Source of the DNA: Litchfieldella qijiaojingensis
GTDB lineage: Bacteria > Pseudomonadota > Gammaproteobacteria > Pseudomonadales > Halomonadaceae
Direction: 5' to 3'
Assembly: GCF_014651875.1 (NCBI RefSeq)
Contig: NZ_BMXS01000011.1
Span: forward strand, 699-64,698
DNA length: 64,000 bases
Shown: in pieces, positions 27,358 to 37,329 of the stretch
Numbering within the stretch: the stretch's first letter is position 1
Layout of the letters: each line of letters opens with the position of its first letter
The notes under the pieces: model-generated
The model's input: only the letters and a program-made list of their open reading frames with translations
What the model was told of the DNA's origin: nothing
Database searches by the model: none
Program-made: the position numbers and the translations under genes

Positions 27358-29076
27358 ATGATGCTCAGCGACCCGTCCATCAAGTACCGCCCTTTCGTTG
27401 CCGTCGATCTGCCTGACCGGAGGTGGCCCGATGTGCGTATCACCCAGCCGCCGCTGTGGTGCAGCGTGGACATGCGCGATGGCAACCAGGCTCTGATCGA
27501 TCCCATGGACATGGAGCGCAAGCGGCGCTTCTTCGAGATGCTCGTCGAAATCGGTTTCAAGCAGATCGAAGTGGGCTTCCCCTCGGCTTCGCAGATCGAT
27601 TTCGACTACGTGCGTGAGCTGATCGATAACGACCTGGTGCCTGATGACGTGACCATCCAGGTGCTGACCCAGGCGCGTCCGCACCTGATCGAACGTACCT
27701 TCGAGGCGCTCAAGGGGGCCAAGCGGGCCATTGTTCATGTCTACAATGCCACCGACCCACTGTTCCGCCGGGTAGTGTTCAATGTCGACAAGCCCGAGTG
27801 CATCAAGATCGCCTGCGATGCCACGGCGATGATCAAGCGGTTGATGGCCGACAACCCGGAAACGGACTGGACTTTCCAGTATTCTCCGGAGCTGTTCACT
27901 TCCACCGAGATGGACTTCGCGGTGGAGATCGTCGAGGCGGTGATGGATACCTACGGCCCCACCGCGGACAAGCCGATGATCGTCAACCTGCCGGCCACGG
28001 TGGAGGTGGCGACTCCCAATAACTATGCCGACCAGATCGAGTGGTTCTGTCGTCACGTCAAGAATCGCGACAGTCTGATCGTCAGCGTGCATCCGCATAA
28101 CGATCGTGGCACCGGGGTGGCGGCGGCAGAGCTCGCCGTGATGGCCGGTGCCGACCGGGTCGAGGGCACGCTGTTCGGCAATGGCGAACGAACCGGCAAC
28201 GTGGATATCGTGACACTGGCCATGAACCTCTATACCCAAGGCGTGCATCCGGGGCTCGATTTTTCCAACATCACGCCGATCATGCGCGAGGTGGAGTATT
28301 GCAACCAGTTGCCGGTGCATCCTCGCCATCCCTATGTCGGTGACCTGGTATTCACTGCCTTCTCGGGTTCCCACCAGGATGCGATCAAGAAGGGCATGGC
28401 GGAGCGTCGCCAGAACCCGGATAGCATATGGGAAGTGCCTTATCTGCCCATCGATCCCTTGGACGTAGGACGCAGCTACGAGGCAGTGATCCGCGTCAAC
28501 AGCCAGTCCGGCAAAGGGGGCGTGTCCTATCTGCTGGAGAGCGAGCACGGCATCGAGCTGCCGCGGCGGTTGTCGATCGAGTTCAGTCAAGTGGTGCAGG
28601 AGGTTGCCGAGCGCACCGGCAAGGAGATCACATCGCAAATGATCTTCCAGGCGTTCGCCGATGAGTATCTCGATGCAACGTCGCCCTATGCGCTGATCAA
28701 CCATCGTCTGTCATCCGAGCCCGACAGCCCGCGCATTCATCTCGAGGCGGTCATCGAGGACGCAGGTCAACGCAAGACCATCGCCGGTGAGGGTAACGGT
28801 CCGCTGGCGTCCTTCATCAAGGCACTTGCGGCTAATGGTATCGAGGCGGAGATCATCGACTATCACGAGCATGCCCGTGGTCAAGGATCCGATGCCGAGG
28901 CTATTGCTTACGTTGAGGTGCGGGTCGGTGGCAAGGCGATATTTGGGGTCGGCCTCGACCAGAGCATCACCAGCGCCTCGATGAAGGCGGTGATGAGCGC
29001 CTTGAACCGTTACCACGCGGCCAATCAGCCGGCGGCGCCCAATGTGACGGCCGAAACACTTGCCGCTGCCAAGTAA
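27358..29076 (+). CDS. leuA: 2-isopropylmalate synthase
   Basis: This 572-residue enzyme condenses acetyl-CoA with 2-oxoisovalerate, the first committed step of leucine synthesis. It is of the longer LeuA type found in many proteobacteria and actinobacteria. The catalytic TIM barrel opens with [13 protein letters not shown] and contains [11 protein letters not shown]. The C-terminal part (from about residue 430) is the leucine-binding regulatory domain. The ATG at 27358 follows AAGGAG; in-frame ATGs upstream fall inside the attenuator hairpin. The gene is monocistronic here and preceded by a leader peptide. Confidence 0.95.
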   Translation: MMLSDPSIKYRPFVAVDLPDRRWPDVRITQPPLWCSVDMRDGNQALIDPMDMERKRRFFEMLVEIGFKQIEVGFPSASQIDFDYVRELIDNDLVPDDVTIQVLTQARPHLIERTFEALKGAKRAIVHVYNATDPLFRRVVFNVDKPECIKIACDATAMIKRLMADNPETDWTFQYSPELFTSTEMDFAVEIVEAVMDTYGPTADKPMIVNLPATVEVATPNNYADQIEWFCRHVKNRDSLIVSVHPHNDRGTGVAAAELAVMAGADRVEGTLFGNGERTGNVDIVTLAMNLYTQGVHPGLDFSNITPIMREVEYCNQLPVHPRHPYVGDLVFTAFSGSHQDAIKKGMAERRQNPDSIWEVPYLPIDPLDVGRSYEAVIRVNSQSGKGGVSYLLESEHGIELPRRLSIEFSQVVQEVAERTGKEITSQMIFQAFADEYLDATSPYALINHRLSSEPDSPRIHLEAVIEDAGQRKTIAGEGNGPLASFIKALAANGIEAEIIDYHEHARGQGSDAEAIAYVEVRVGGKAIFGVGLDQSITSASMKAVMSALNRYHAANQPAAPNVTAETLAAAK

Positions 29077-29101
29077 ATCGTGAATACCTCAGGGTGAGCC
29101 G

Positions 29102-29236
29102 CTTGCGCCACGCAAGGACGAAACCCTGACGCTGTACGAGCCGGGCGACGCGTCGGATAGAAACGAGGTCCATCTCGCCTATCCTCGATCGACATCCCTG
29201 TCGATCGTCGCTGCCCGGCTCGTTTGCGTCAGCGTC
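29102..29236. ncRNA. Multibranched inverted-repeat structure, candidate structured RNA
   Basis: Starting 25 bases after leuA, nested complementary arms predict a branched fold. GACGCTG (29128-29134) pairs with CAGCGTC (29230-29236). GAGCCGGGC (29138-29146) pairs with GCCCGGCTC (29213-29221). Within these, GGATAG/CTATCC plus CGAG/CTCG (29155-29184) and CGATCGACA-tccc-TGTCGATCG (29186-29207) form two hairpins. A separate small hairpin, CTTGCG-cca-CGCAAG, lies at 29102-29116. It could be a long leuA 3' structure, a small RNA or a palindromic mobile element; strand is undecided. Confidence 0.45.
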
Positions 29237-29266
29237 CTTACTAGAAGCTTGGCGCGACATCACCCT

Positions 29267-29305
29267 TTCTTCCTTCTTCCTTCTTCCTTCTTCCTTCTTC
29301 CTTCT
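29267..29305. repeat. Tandem heptamer array, unit TTCTTCC (5 copies)
   Basis: Five perfect TTCTTCC units (29267-29301) plus a partial copy. The unit differs from the GCTWCGR family nearby, but the unit length is the same and the two arrays lie only 9 bases apart. Confidence 0.85.
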
Positions 29306-29314
29306 AAACTTTCT

Positions 29315-29384
29315 GCCCGTAGCCCGTAGCCCGTAGCCCGTAGCCCGTAGCCCGTAGCCCGTAGCCCGTAGCCCGTAGCCCGTA
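29315..29384 (-). repeat. Tandem heptamer array, unit GCTACGG on minus strand (10 copies)
   Basis: Ten perfect units, GCCCGTA on the plus strand, which is GCTACGG on the epmB coding strand. The array begins 2 bases after the epmB stop codon. It belongs to the GCTWCGR family. Confidence 0.9.
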
Positions 29385-29386
29385 GC

Positions 29387-30445
29387 TTACAGCGGTGTCT
29401 TGCTAGCTTCGCCTGGGATCTCGCGCACCAGAGTGGGCATCAGGAACCCCGGCAGTCGTGTGCGCAGGCTCTTGACCAGGTCACGCGCCTCGGCGTCGGG
29501 GACGTCGAAGTGTGCGGCACCGGCCACCGGGTCGAGCACATGCAGGTAATAGGGCAGCACGCCGGCCTCGAATAGCCGCTCCGACAGCTCGGTCAGCGTC
29601 TCGACGCTGTCGTTCACGCCGCGCAGCAATACACTCTGGTTGAGCAACGTGACGCCGATCTCGCGAAGGCGCTGACACGCCGCCACCACGGTGTCGTCGA
29701 TCTCGCTGGCATGATTGACATGCAGCACCACGACTCGCTGGAGCCGTGTGGCGGAGAGCCAGTCGAGCAGCTCGGTGTCGATGCGGTCGGGAATCACTAC
29801 CGGTAGGCGTGTGTGGATGCGCAGCCGCTTGAGATGCGGTATCGCCTCCAGTCTTTCGGCAAGCCAGGCAAGCTGGCGGTCGCTGGTCGCCAGCGGGTCG
29901 CCGCCGGAGAGAATGATCTCGCCGATCGAAGTATCGTCGCGAATATAGGCCAGGGTGTCGTCCCACTGAGCTCGCGACGGGCTGTTCTCATGGTAGGGGA
30001 AGTGGCGGCGGAAACAGTAACGGCAGTTGATCGCGCAGGTAGGGCTGGCGATCAGCAATACGCGACCGTGGTATTTGTGGATCAAGCCACGGCGCGGTGT
30101 GTGCCCGGTTTCGTCCAGGGGGTCCTGGACAAAACCCTGCATGGTATCGCTTTCCGCCAACAGAGGCAGCACCTGACGCAGCAGCGGGTCCTCGGGGTCG
30201 CCGCGGCGGATACGGCTCAGATAAGCTTCGGGCACGCGGACTTCGAAGAGTTCATGACCCGTTCTGGCGCCAGGTAGCCAGGCCGGGTCGAGTTCAAGGC
30301 GACGACAGAGTTCGTACGGGTCGCGGATCGCGCTGGCCAGTTGCGCCTGCCAGCGTCCCTGGGGCGTGCTCGACACCGGAATCCGCTCGGCGTCGTCGCG
30401 CCGACGCGAGTCTGTCTGCACATTGGCAAGGCTTCGGGTTATCAT
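29387..30445 (-). CDS. epmB: EF-P beta-lysylation protein EpmB (lysine 2,3-aminomutase)
   Basis: This 352-residue radical SAM enzyme converts (S)-alpha-lysine to (R)-beta-lysine, which EpmA attaches to EF-P. The iron-sulfur motif CAINCRYCFRRHFPY (CxxxCxxC) is visible, as are LSGGDPLA and a HVNHASEID stretch of the lysine-aminomutase family. I chose the ATG at 30445 (MITRSLANV); an upstream in-frame ATG would enter the promoter area shared with efp. It is divergent from efp, the target of the pathway. Confidence 0.93.
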   Translation of the reverse strand: MITRSLANVQTDSRRRDDAERIPVSSTPQGRWQAQLASAIRDPYELCRRLELDPAWLPGARTGHELFEVRVPEAYLSRIRRGDPEDPLLRQVLPLLAESDTMQGFVQDPLDETGHTPRRGLIHKYHGRVLLIASPTCAINCRYCFRRHFPYHENSPSRAQWDDTLAYIRDDTSIGEIILSGGDPLATSDRQLAWLAERLEAIPHLKRLRIHTRLPVVIPDRIDTELLDWLSATRLQRVVVLHVNHASEIDDTVVAACQRLREIGVTLLNQSVLLRGVNDSVETLTELSERLFEAGVLPYYLHVLDPVAGAAHFDVPDAEARDLVKSLRTRLPGFLMPTLVREIPGEASKTPL

Positions 30446-30548
30446 GCGTGGCACCAATCCAATGAAACGAAGGTCTCGGGCCTTCGTCGATGTTTTCACG
30501 TGCGCGGTATCATATCGACCGACCGCGCCCGGATATCAGTGAGGAATC

Positions 30549-31115
30549 ATGGCGAGCTATTCTACCAATGAATTCAAGGGCGGTCTGAAGGTCATGCTCG
30601 ACGGCGACCCCTGTGCCATCGTGGAGAACGAATTCGTCAAGCCCGGCAAGGGTCAGGCCTTCAATCGTGTCAAGCTGCGCAACCTGCTGACCGGCCGGGT
30701 CTGGGAGCGGACCTTCAAGTCGGGTGAGTCGCTGGAAGCCGCCGATGTCCTCGACCTGGAGATGGAGTATCTCTACAACGATGGCGAGATGTGGCACTTC
30801 ATGAAGACCGACGGCTCCTTCGAGCAGTATGCCGTGGACAAGAAGGCGCTGGGCGACACCGAAAAGTGGCTGAAGGAGCAGGTGCCCTATACCGTTACCT
30901 TGTGGAACGATAACGCCATCAGTGTCACGCCGCCCAACTTCATCGAACTCGAGGTGGTCGAGACCGATCCAGGGGTGAAGGGCGATACCGCCCAAGGCGG
31001 CTCCAAGCCGGCAACCCTGTCGTCGGGCGCGGTAGTGCGGGTACCGTTGTTCATCAACGAGGGTGAGGTGCTCAAGATTGACACGCGCAGCGGCGAATAC
31101 GTCTCCCGCGCCTGA
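30549..31115 (+). CDS. efp: Elongation factor P
   Basis: This 188-residue factor relieves ribosome stalling at polyproline stretches. The modification site lies in the loop [11 protein letters not shown], with the lysine that EpmA/EpmB beta-lysylate at residue 34. Three OB-like domains fit the normal length. The GAGGAA site precedes the ATG at 30549. epmB lies divergently upstream and epmA downstream, so the full modification set is together. Confidence 0.96.
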   Translation: MASYSTNEFKGGLKVMLDGDPCAIVENEFVKPGKGQAFNRVKLRNLLTGRVWERTFKSGESLEAADVLDLEMEYLYNDGEMWHFMKTDGSFEQYAVDKKALGDTEKWLKEQVPYTVTLWNDNAISVTPPNFIELEVVETDPGVKGDTAQGGSKPATLSSGAVVRVPLFINEGEVLKIDTRSGEYVSRA

Positions 31116-31124
31116 TTGTATTGA

Positions 31125-31152
31125 GCTACGAGCTACGAGCTACGAGCTACGA
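31125..31152 (+). repeat. Tandem heptamer array, unit GCTACGA (4 copies)
   Basis: Four perfect GCTACGA units begin 10 bases after the efp stop. After them, at 31183-31204, CTTCTTCC-agggaa-GGAAGAAG forms a hairpin. Confidence 0.85.
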
Positions 31153-31280
31153 GCGGCGCAGGGGACAGGGCGTAGCGGGGGTCTTCTTCCAGGGAAGGAA
31201 GAAGTAGCGCCCAGGGAGGGGGTCACAGCGCCTCCGCGTAGGCCTGTCGCCGGGCACACCGTATTCCTGCCAGGTCTCAT

Positions 31281-31306
31281 GAAGGCCACGCCCAGGCGTG
31301 GCCTTC
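31281..31306. terminator. Hairpin between efp and epmA
   Basis: GAAGGCCACGC (31281-31291) pairs perfectly with GCGTGGCCTTC (31296-31306). It lies just before the epmA ribosome site. The T content after it is low. It may separate efp from epmA expression. Confidence 0.5.
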
Positions 31307-31327
31307 GTCGTTGGGGAGGAAGAATTC

Positions 31328-32299
31328 ATGGCTATCGATTGGCGACCCACGGCGGAGATCGAGACGCTTCGCGAGCGGGCGCGTCTGCTCGCGGAGGTGC
31401 GGCGCTTTTTCGCCGAGCGTGGGGTGCTGGAGGTGGAGACGCCGGTGCTGGGGCATGGCGGCAGTACCGATATCCATCTCGATTCGCTGTCGCTGACCGC
31501 CACTACGCCAGAAGGGCGCGAGCGGCTGTGGTTGCAGACCTCGCCGGAATTCCACATGAAGCGCCTGCTGGCAGCCGGCAGCGGGCCGATCTTTCAGCTA
31601 GCTCGAAGTTTCCGCGATGGTGAAGTGGGGCGCCGGCACAATCTCGAGTTCACCATGCTCGAGTGGTACCGGCCGGAATTCGAACTCCCGGATCTGATCG
31701 ACGAGACCGAAGCGTTGATTCGTCTGCTGTTGCCATCTCTGGGGGCGCGGAGGCTACGTCGTTATAGAGAGCTGTTCCGCGAGCATCTGGCGATCGATCC
31801 CTTTACCGAGCCGCTGCCGGAGCTACGCCGCCTGGCCAGCGAGCAAGGCGGTCTGGATATGCGGGAGGCCTTGCGCGACGACTGCCTGGATCTATTGATG
31901 AGCCTGGCGATCGAACCAGCACTGGGCGAAACCGGGCTCGACGTAGTGGTCGACTATCCCGCCACGCAGGCGGCGCTGGCGCGCAGGCGCCGCGATGACG
32001 AGGATGGGGTCTGGGTGGCGTCGCGTTTCGAGGTCTATGTGCAAGGGCTGGAACTTGCCAATGGTTACGACGAACTGATCGACGGCGATGAGCAGGCGGC
32101 ACGTTTCGTCCAGGACAATGCCCAGCGACGTTGGTTAGGCAAACCCGAGGTGGATGTCGATAGGCGCCTGCTGGCCGCACTCGCGGCCGGGATGCCCAGT
32201 GGCTGTGGCGTGGCCCTAGGTATCGATCGCCTGATTCAACTGGCGCTGGGTAAAACGAGCGTGGCAGAGGTGATGGCCTTCTCTACCCCGCGCTGCTAG
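31328..32299 (+). CDS. epmA: EF-P--lysine ligase EpmA (GenX/PoxA)
   Basis: This 323-residue paralogue of the lysyl-tRNA synthetase catalytic core ligates beta-lysine to EF-P. Class II motifs are visible: [20 protein letters not shown] (motif 2) and [16 protein letters not shown] (motif 3), with no anticodon-binding domain. GGGGAGGA precedes the ATG at 31328; the frame extends upstream but without a better start. Its 3' end overlaps the convergent psd gene by 17 bases. Confidence 0.94.
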   Translation: MAIDWRPTAEIETLRERARLLAEVRRFFAERGVLEVETPVLGHGGSTDIHLDSLSLTATTPEGRERLWLQTSPEFHMKRLLAAGSGPIFQLARSFRDGEVGRRHNLEFTMLEWYRPEFELPDLIDETEALIRLLLPSLGARRLRRYRELFREHLAIDPFTEPLPELRRLASEQGGLDMREALRDDCLDLLMSLAIEPALGETGLDVVVDYPATQAALARRRRDDEDGVWVASRFEVYVQGLELANGYDELIDGDEQAARFVQDNAQRRWLGKPEVDVDRRLLAALAAGMPSGCGVALGIDRLIQLALGKTSVAEVMAFSTPRC

Positions 32300-33164
32300 T
32301 TGCGCCGCCAACGCGTTGCATGGCGGGAAGTTCGCCGAGGCATTGTCCCATGCTGACCATGGAGTCCATGGTGATGTCCTCGAACTCGACCTCGCGGCCG
32401 AAGCACAAGACCACGGTGGAACCGAGCTTGAAGCGGCCCATTTCGGCGCCCTTTTCCAAGGTGATGGGAGCGTCGAAGCGGATGCGCTGTACCTGGCCCG
32501 ACAGTGGGGTGATCTGGCCGGCCCACACGGTCTCGATGGCGGCGACGATCATCGCGCCTACCAGCACCATGGCCATGGGACCATGCTCGGTATCGAAAAT
32601 GCACACCAGGCGCTCGTTGCGGGCGAACAGTCCCGGCACATGGTTGGCGGTGGCCTGGTTGACCGAGAAGATGCGTCCCGGCACGTAGACCATTTCCTTG
32701 AGCGTGCCGGTCAGCGGCATATGCACCCGATGATAGTCGCGTGGCGAGAGGTAAATGGTGGCGAAGCTGCCCTGGCGGAAGGGGGCGGCCCGGTACATGT
32801 CACCACCCAGTAGGCTAGTGATCGAGTAGGCCTGGCCTTTGGCCTGGATGAGGGTGCCGTGATAGGTGCGACCGTATTGCGAAAGGGTGCCGTCGGCGGG
32901 GGATACCAGTCCTTCACCGATGGGGCGAGCATTCGCCTTCAGCTTGCGGGTGAAGAAGTCGTTGAAGCAGGCATAGGCCTTGGGATCCGGTTCCAGCGCC
33001 TGGTCCATATCGACCTTGAAGTGCCGGATGAAAGCCTGGATGAACAGGTGCTTCAACCAGGGGATACGGCACTCGGCGAGCTGCCCCACCAGTCGTGAGA
33101 TCAGGTGGTGGGGCAGAGGATACTGGATCAAGGCAAAGAGCTTGTCGCGAGTCACAACAACCAT
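32283..33164 (-). CDS. psd: Phosphatidylserine decarboxylase proenzyme
   Basis: This 293-residue inner-membrane-associated proenzyme makes phosphatidylethanolamine. Self-cleavage at the LGST motif (FKLGSTVVL, about residue 253) creates the pyruvoyl group on the alpha chain. SPADG near residue 88 and YHRVHMP near 144 carry the other conserved active-site residues. The length is normal. It is convergent with epmA, with a 17-base overlap. Confidence 0.95.
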   Translation of the reverse strand: MVVVTRDKLFALIQYPLPHHLISRLVGQLAECRIPWLKHLFIQAFIRHFKVDMDQALEPDPKAYACFNDFFTRKLKANARPIGEGLVSPADGTLSQYGRTYHGTLIQAKGQAYSITSLLGGDMYRAAPFRQGSFATIYLSPRDYHRVHMPLTGTLKEMVYVPGRIFSVNQATANHVPGLFARNERLVCIFDTEHGPMAMVLVGAMIVAAIETVWAGQITPLSGQVQRIRFDAPITLEKGAEMGRFKLGSTVVLCFGREVEFEDITMDSMVSMGQCLGELPAMQRVGGATSSAG

Positions 33165-33220
33165 CCATTCAAGCAGGAGCCCCGCACGATAGCGGCAAAG
33201 CCCGTGTCAGGCAATCCTGG

Positions 33221-33317
33221 TTACGAGCTACGAGCTACGAGCTACGAGCTACGAGCTACGAGCTACGAGCTACGAGCTACGAGCTACGAGCTACGAGCTA
33301 CGAGCTACGAGCTACGA
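33221..33317 (+). repeat. Tandem heptamer array, unit GCTACGA (13 copies)
   Basis: Thirteen perfect GCTACGA units at 33227-33317 follow a degenerate half copy, TTACGA. This is the longest array in the window. It lies between psd and the rhodanese gene. Unlike the other GCTWCGR arrays it is antisense to the gene whose 3' end it follows. Confidence 0.9.
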
Positions 33318-33376
33318 GCGGCGCGCAGCCTGTTGAGTATCAATACTGCCCTTGTCTGGTCACTTCCAACATACAA

Positions 33377-33412
33377 GCGCAATTCATTGCGCGATTGGCG
33401 CCGGCAGGCGCC
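33377..33412. repeat. REP-like palindrome pair
   Basis: GCGCAAT-tc-ATTGCGC at 33377-33392 and GGCGCC-ggca-GGCGCC at 33397-33412. Both hairpins have close matches in the cluster at 1684-1860, which shows they are copies of the same element family. Confidence 0.65.
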
Positions 33413-33445
33413 CAGATAGCCCAGCAAAGCTCGTAGCGCCACATA

Positions 33446-34276
33446 TCAGCGTTCGATCGGCGTATCGTCGCGGTTGCCCCACTCCTTCCACGAGCCAGGA
33501 TAGGCACGCATCTTCTCGAACCCCAGCGCCTTGCCGACCAGCCAGGTGAAACCACTGCGATGGTGGCTCTGGCAGTGAGTGACCACTTCCATATCCGGCG
33601 TGAGCCCCAGGGCCTCGAGTTCGGTGATCAGCTCGGCATAATCGCGAATGCGTAACGCCCGGGTACGATCCATGGCGCTGGTCCACTCCATATTCACCGC
33701 ACCGGGGATATGCCCCAGGTGCTTGTTCTGGCCCTTCAGGCCTTCGTATTCCTCTCTCGAACGGGCATCCCAGATGGCAAAGCCTTTTTCTCCCAGGCGT
33801 TCCTGGAGCTCCTCACGGTCGATGCGGGTTTCGGGGCGGAGGAACTCGGCCTCGTAGTCGCTGGGGTGGGACGGATGATCGGTGGTGGAGATCTCCAGCC
33901 CTGCCTCGCGCCAGGCATGGATACCGCCATTGAGGTAGGAGTAACGCTGGTGACCGATCAGTTCCAGGGTCCATAGCAGCCGTCCGGCCCAGCCTCCGCC
34001 TTCGTCGTCGTAGGCTACGACGTGAGTATCGCGGGTCAGACCCAATGACGAGAACAGCGCTGACAAGGCGGCTTCATCGGGTACGTCGCAGGGTACCTCG
34101 CCGGTTCCGCTCAACAGGCGCCGATGGTCGAGATAGATGGCACCCGGTACATGACCGTTGGCATAGCTTTCGGCCTTGAGGGGTACGTCGATGATCAATA
34201 GCTGCGGCTCGTCGAGATGCCGGGCCAGTTGTTCGGGCTCGACGATCAGGGGCAGCAGGTTGTCTTCAGAGCTCAT
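33446..34276 (-). CDS. Thiosulfate/3-mercaptopyruvate sulfurtransferase (rhodanese)
   Basis: This 276-residue protein has two rhodanese domains. The first has the inactive IIDVPLKAESYANGHVPGA region. The second has the catalytic cysteine in THCQSHHRSG (about residue 237) and the CH2A-like IWDARSREEYEG. It transfers sulfane sulfur to acceptors such as cyanide or thiols. The active-site loop differs from E. coli SseA, so donor preference is uncertain. It lies 72 bases downstream of rsgA on the same strand. Confidence 0.9.
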   Translation of the reverse strand: MSSEDNLLPLIVEPEQLARHLDEPQLLIIDVPLKAESYANGHVPGAIYLDHRRLLSGTGEVPCDVPDEAALSALFSSLGLTRDTHVVAYDDEGGGWAGRLLWTLELIGHQRYSYLNGGIHAWREAGLEISTTDHPSHPSDYEAEFLRPETRIDREELQERLGEKGFAIWDARSREEYEGLKGQNKHLGHIPGAVNMEWTSAMDRTRALRIRDYAELITELEALGLTPDMEVVTHCQSHHRSGFTWLVGKALGFEKMRAYPGSWKEWGNRDDTPIER

Positions 34277-34348
34277 GACACACTCCTTGCGGCGAATCGG
34301 ATTACTGTGATGATGGCATAGCGGACGGTGGAGCGGCGAGCGGGCGAC

Positions 34349-35368
34349 TCAACGTAACTCGTGGTCCAGGCTGTCGAGAATTCGGCGGTAGCTGGCGAAG
34401 CGTTCCGGGTGGATCTCGCCGCGTTCCACGGCGGCCGTCAGGGCGCAGCCAGGGTCGGCACGATGCCGACAATCGCGGAACCGGCAGTGGCCGAGGAACT
34501 GGCGAAACTCGATGAAGCCTTCGGTGACCTGCCGTGCGTCCAGATGAGTGAGTCCGAATTCGCGAATCCCCGGCGAGTCGATCAGTTCTCCTCCGGCGGG
34601 AAGGCGGTAGAGCCTTGCGGTAGTCGTCGTGTGGGTCCCCTTGCGCGAGTCGCTGGAAAGGTCGCCGATGCGCAGAGCCTCGTCGGGGAGCAGACGATCG
34701 ATCAGTGAGGACTTGCCAACCCCGCTCTGGCCGACGAACACCGAGGTGCAGCCGGTGAGGCGCCGATGTAGGGCATCGAGCCCGTCGATACGCTGGGTGG
34801 AGGTGGTGATCACTGGATAACCCAGCGCTTCATAGCGTCGCAGCAGTTCGCGCAGTTCTCCGCCTTCAGCGGGCAGCAGGTCGCTCTTGTTCAGCACCAG
34901 CACGGGCGGGATGCCGGTGGCTTCAGCGGCGACCAGGTAGCGGTCGATCAGGTTGGCGTATGCCGCCGGCTCAACGGCAAAGACGATCAAGATCTGGTCG
35001 ATATTGGCAGCCACTGGCTTGAGCTGACCGCGCGCGTCGGGACGCTCCAGTACATTGTCCCGCTCGCTACGAGCCACCACCACACCGCTGCCATCCCCCC
35101 CTTCGCGCCAGACCACGCGATCGCCGGTGACTAGGGAATCGAGGTTGGCGCGCAGGTGGCAGCGATATGTCCGATCACTGGTGGAAGAACTTACCTCGAG
35201 GGTTCGGCCGAAGTGAGCGATCACTCGTCCCGGTTGTTCGGGCCCATATTCCCCGGCTTCGAGCTTATCCTGGTCCTGTGTATCACGACGGGCGGCCCGC
35301 TCGGCCCGCTCGGCCTGAATTTTTTCTATGCGCCAGCGCTGTTGGCGGGAAAGCTTACGTTTGCTCAT
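34349..35368 (-). CDS. rsgA: Small ribosomal subunit biogenesis GTPase RsgA
   Basis: This 339-residue circularly permuted GTPase checks late 30S subunit assembly. In order it shows an N-terminal OB fold, NKSD (G4), GQSGVGKSSL (G1), DSPG (G3) and a zinc site in CRFRDCRHRADPGC. The permuted G4-G1-G3 order is diagnostic. The ATG at 35368 (MSKRKLSRQQ) matches the usual basic N-terminus. It is divergent from orn, a conserved pairing. Confidence 0.95.
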   Translation of the reverse strand: MSKRKLSRQQRWRIEKIQAERAERAARRDTQDQDKLEAGEYGPEQPGRVIAHFGRTLEVSSSTSDRTYRCHLRANLDSLVTGDRVVWREGGDGSGVVVARSERDNVLERPDARGQLKPVAANIDQILIVFAVEPAAYANLIDRYLVAAEATGIPPVLVLNKSDLLPAEGGELRELLRRYEALGYPVITTSTQRIDGLDALHRRLTGCTSVFVGQSGVGKSSLIDRLLPDEALRIGDLSSDSRKGTHTTTTARLYRLPAGGELIDSPGIREFGLTHLDARQVTEGFIEFRQFLGHCRFRDCRHRADPGCALTAAVERGEIHPERFASYRRILDSLDHELR

Positions 35369-35484
35369 GCGGCCCCAAGGGTCTGTACAATAGGAGCATT
35401 GTAACCAGCCTGGGCAAGGCTGTCGCGACATCGGCGTAGCCGGCCAGCCATGCCCCCGCTTTCCTCTTTCAAGGAGTCTTGCTC

Positions 35485-36084
35485 ATGTCGGATGCTAGTG
35501 CCGCCCCCCCCCGCCAGGATCTGCTGGTATGGATCGACCTGGAGATGACCGGCTTGGATCCCGCTCGCGAACGCATCATCGAGGTGGCCACGCTGATCAC
35601 CGACAACGACCTGAACCTAATCGCCGAGGGCCCGGTGATCGCCGTTCATCAGCCCGATAGTCTGCTCGAGGCCATGGACGACTGGAACCGCAAGACGCAT
35701 GGCGAGTCGGGACTCGTCGAGCGTGTCAAGCAGAGTCGTGTCGATACCGCGGCGGCCGAGCGTCAGACTCTCGAGTTCCTCAAGGCTTATGTCGTGCCGG
35801 GCACATCGCCGATGTGCGGCAACAGCGTGCATCAGGATCGCCGCTTTCTCGAACGCGAGATGCCCGAGTTACTGGCATTCTTCCATTACCGCAACCTCGA
35901 TGTCTCGACCCTCAAGGAATTGGCCAAGCGCTGGAATCCTACGGCGTTGAAGGGATTCGAGAAACGCAACGTGCACTTGGCGCTGGACGATATCCGTGAG
36001 TCGCTGGCCGAACTGGCGCACTATCGCCGGACCTTCCTGCGCCTGGAGACCAAAGACGCCGGTAAGGCCGACGAGGAAAAATAG
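35485..36084 (+). CDS. orn: Oligoribonuclease
   Basis: This 199-residue DEDDh 3'-5' exonuclease degrades very short RNAs and the c-di-GMP breakdown product pGpG. Catalytic motifs are [10 protein letters not shown] (residues 14-23), [13 protein letters not shown] and [11 protein letters not shown]. The ATG at 35485 follows AAGGAG. Its role in pGpG clearance is relevant to the c-di-GMP-dependent proteins in this window. Confidence 0.95.
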   Translation: MSDASAAPPRQDLLVWIDLEMTGLDPARERIIEVATLITDNDLNLIAEGPVIAVHQPDSLLEAMDDWNRKTHGESGLVERVKQSRVDTAAAERQTLEFLKAYVVPGTSPMCGNSVHQDRRFLEREMPELLAFFHYRNLDVSTLKELAKRWNPTALKGFEKRNVHLALDDIRESLAELAHYRRTFLRLETKDAGKADEEK

Positions 36085-36117
36085 GTTGAAGAGGGAAGAG
36101 GGCGCGCAGCGCCGTTC

Positions 36118-37221
36118 TCAGGTCCTGGCGATCAGCCGTTCCCGCTTCTCCCGCTGCCTGTCCAGCGCCCAGCGCACATGCTCACGGACCAGATCGGAAG
36201 GGTAGGCCAGGCGTGCCCGCAAGGCGGCTTCGATGGACTCGCTCCAGGGGGCATTGCCGAGCCCTACCGCCAGGTTGCGCAGCCAGCGTTCGTAGCCGAT
36301 ACGCCGAATGGCGCTACCCTCGGTCTTGGCCAGGAACTCTTCCTCACTCCAGGCGAACAGCGTCACCAGATCGGCGCGATCGAGGTCGTGTCGGGGGGCG
36401 AAGTCGTCTTCCCGGCTTATTCGCGTGAAACGTGTGAAAGGACACACCAACTGGCAGTCATCGCAACCATAGACACGGTTGCCGATCGCCTCGCGGAACT
36501 CTTCGGGAATGGAGCCGTACAGTTCGATGGTCAGATAGGAAATGCAGCGCCGCGAGTCGACCACCTTGTCATCGACGATGGCGCCCGTCGGGCAGGCCGT
36601 GCGGCATGCCGAGCAACTGCCGCAGTGTTCGGCGTCGAAGGGCTCGTCCACCGGTAGCGGCAGGTCGGTGTAGAGCTCACCGAGGAAGAACAGCGAGCCG
36701 GCCCGAGGGTTGAGCAGCATCGAGTTCTTGCCGAACCAGCCGAGCCCGGCCTTCTGGGCCAGGGCGCGCTCCATTACCGGCGCTGAATCGACGAAGGCTC
36801 GGTAGCCGAACGGGCCGACTTCGTCTTCGATGCGTTGAGCGAGACGGGCCAGGCGCTTGCGGATCAGTTTGTGGTAGTCGCGCCCCACAGCATAGCGCGA
36901 TACATAGGCCTTGTGGGGTTGCCCCAGCACCTTGGTGGTTTCCACCTCGGGCGGCAGGTAGTCCATGCGTACACTGATCACGCGCAGGGTTCCAGGGATC
37001 AGTTCGGCAGGACGTGTGCGCTTGTGACCATGCTTGGCCATGAACTCCATTTCGCCATGATGGCCGGCCGCCAGCCAGCGCTCGAGATAGCGCTCGTGGG
37101 TCTCGAGGTCGGTATCGGTGATGCCGACTTGCTGGAATCCCAGCTCGCGCCCCCAGCTCTTGATGGAATCGGCGAGCGCGTCCAGATCGGTGGCATCGAG
37201 TGCGCTAGTAAATGATGACAT
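36118..37221 (-). CDS. queG: Epoxyqueuosine reductase
   Basis: This 367-residue B12- and iron-sulfur-dependent enzyme performs the last step of queuosine synthesis in tRNA. Two 4Fe-4S cysteine groups are visible, CGSCSACRTACPTGA and CDDCQLVCPF. The C-terminal HEAT-like tail is present. The ATG at 37221 has only a weak ribosome site. It is divergent from nnr, a common arrangement. Confidence 0.94.
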   Translation of the reverse strand: MSSFTSALDATDLDALADSIKSWGRELGFQQVGITDTDLETHERYLERWLAAGHHGEMEFMAKHGHKRTRPAELIPGTLRVISVRMDYLPPEVETTKVLGQPHKAYVSRYAVGRDYHKLIRKRLARLAQRIEDEVGPFGYRAFVDSAPVMERALAQKAGLGWFGKNSMLLNPRAGSLFFLGELYTDLPLPVDEPFDAEHCGSCSACRTACPTGAIVDDKVVDSRRCISYLTIELYGSIPEEFREAIGNRVYGCDDCQLVCPFTRFTRISREDDFAPRHDLDRADLVTLFAWSEEEFLAKTEGSAIRRIGYERWLRNLAVGLGNAPWSESIEAALRARLAYPSDLVREHVRWALDRQREKRERLIART

Positions 37222-37267
37222 GCAGGGAAACGCGCGAAAAGAACCGTGAAAATTCAGCGCAAGGCGC

Positions 37268-37295
37268 TTGGCGGCTGGCAAGAACACCCTACACT
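37268..37295 (+). promoter_or_regulatory. Probable promoter for nnr operon
   Basis: TTGGCG (37268-37273) and TACACT (37290-37295) are separated by 16 bases. Transcription would start near 37302, which favours the nnr start codon at 37330 over those further upstream. Confidence 0.5.
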
Positions 37296-37329
37296 AGAAG
37301 GCATGCCGACGTCATATGCGAAGAAGCCG

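Noticed and set aside
33105-33419. Open frames through the heptamer array encoding repeated SYELRAT peptides
   Set aside because: A 7-bp repeat lacking stops is open in several frames and gives seven-residue peptide repeats by default. There is no ribosome site or conserved sequence.
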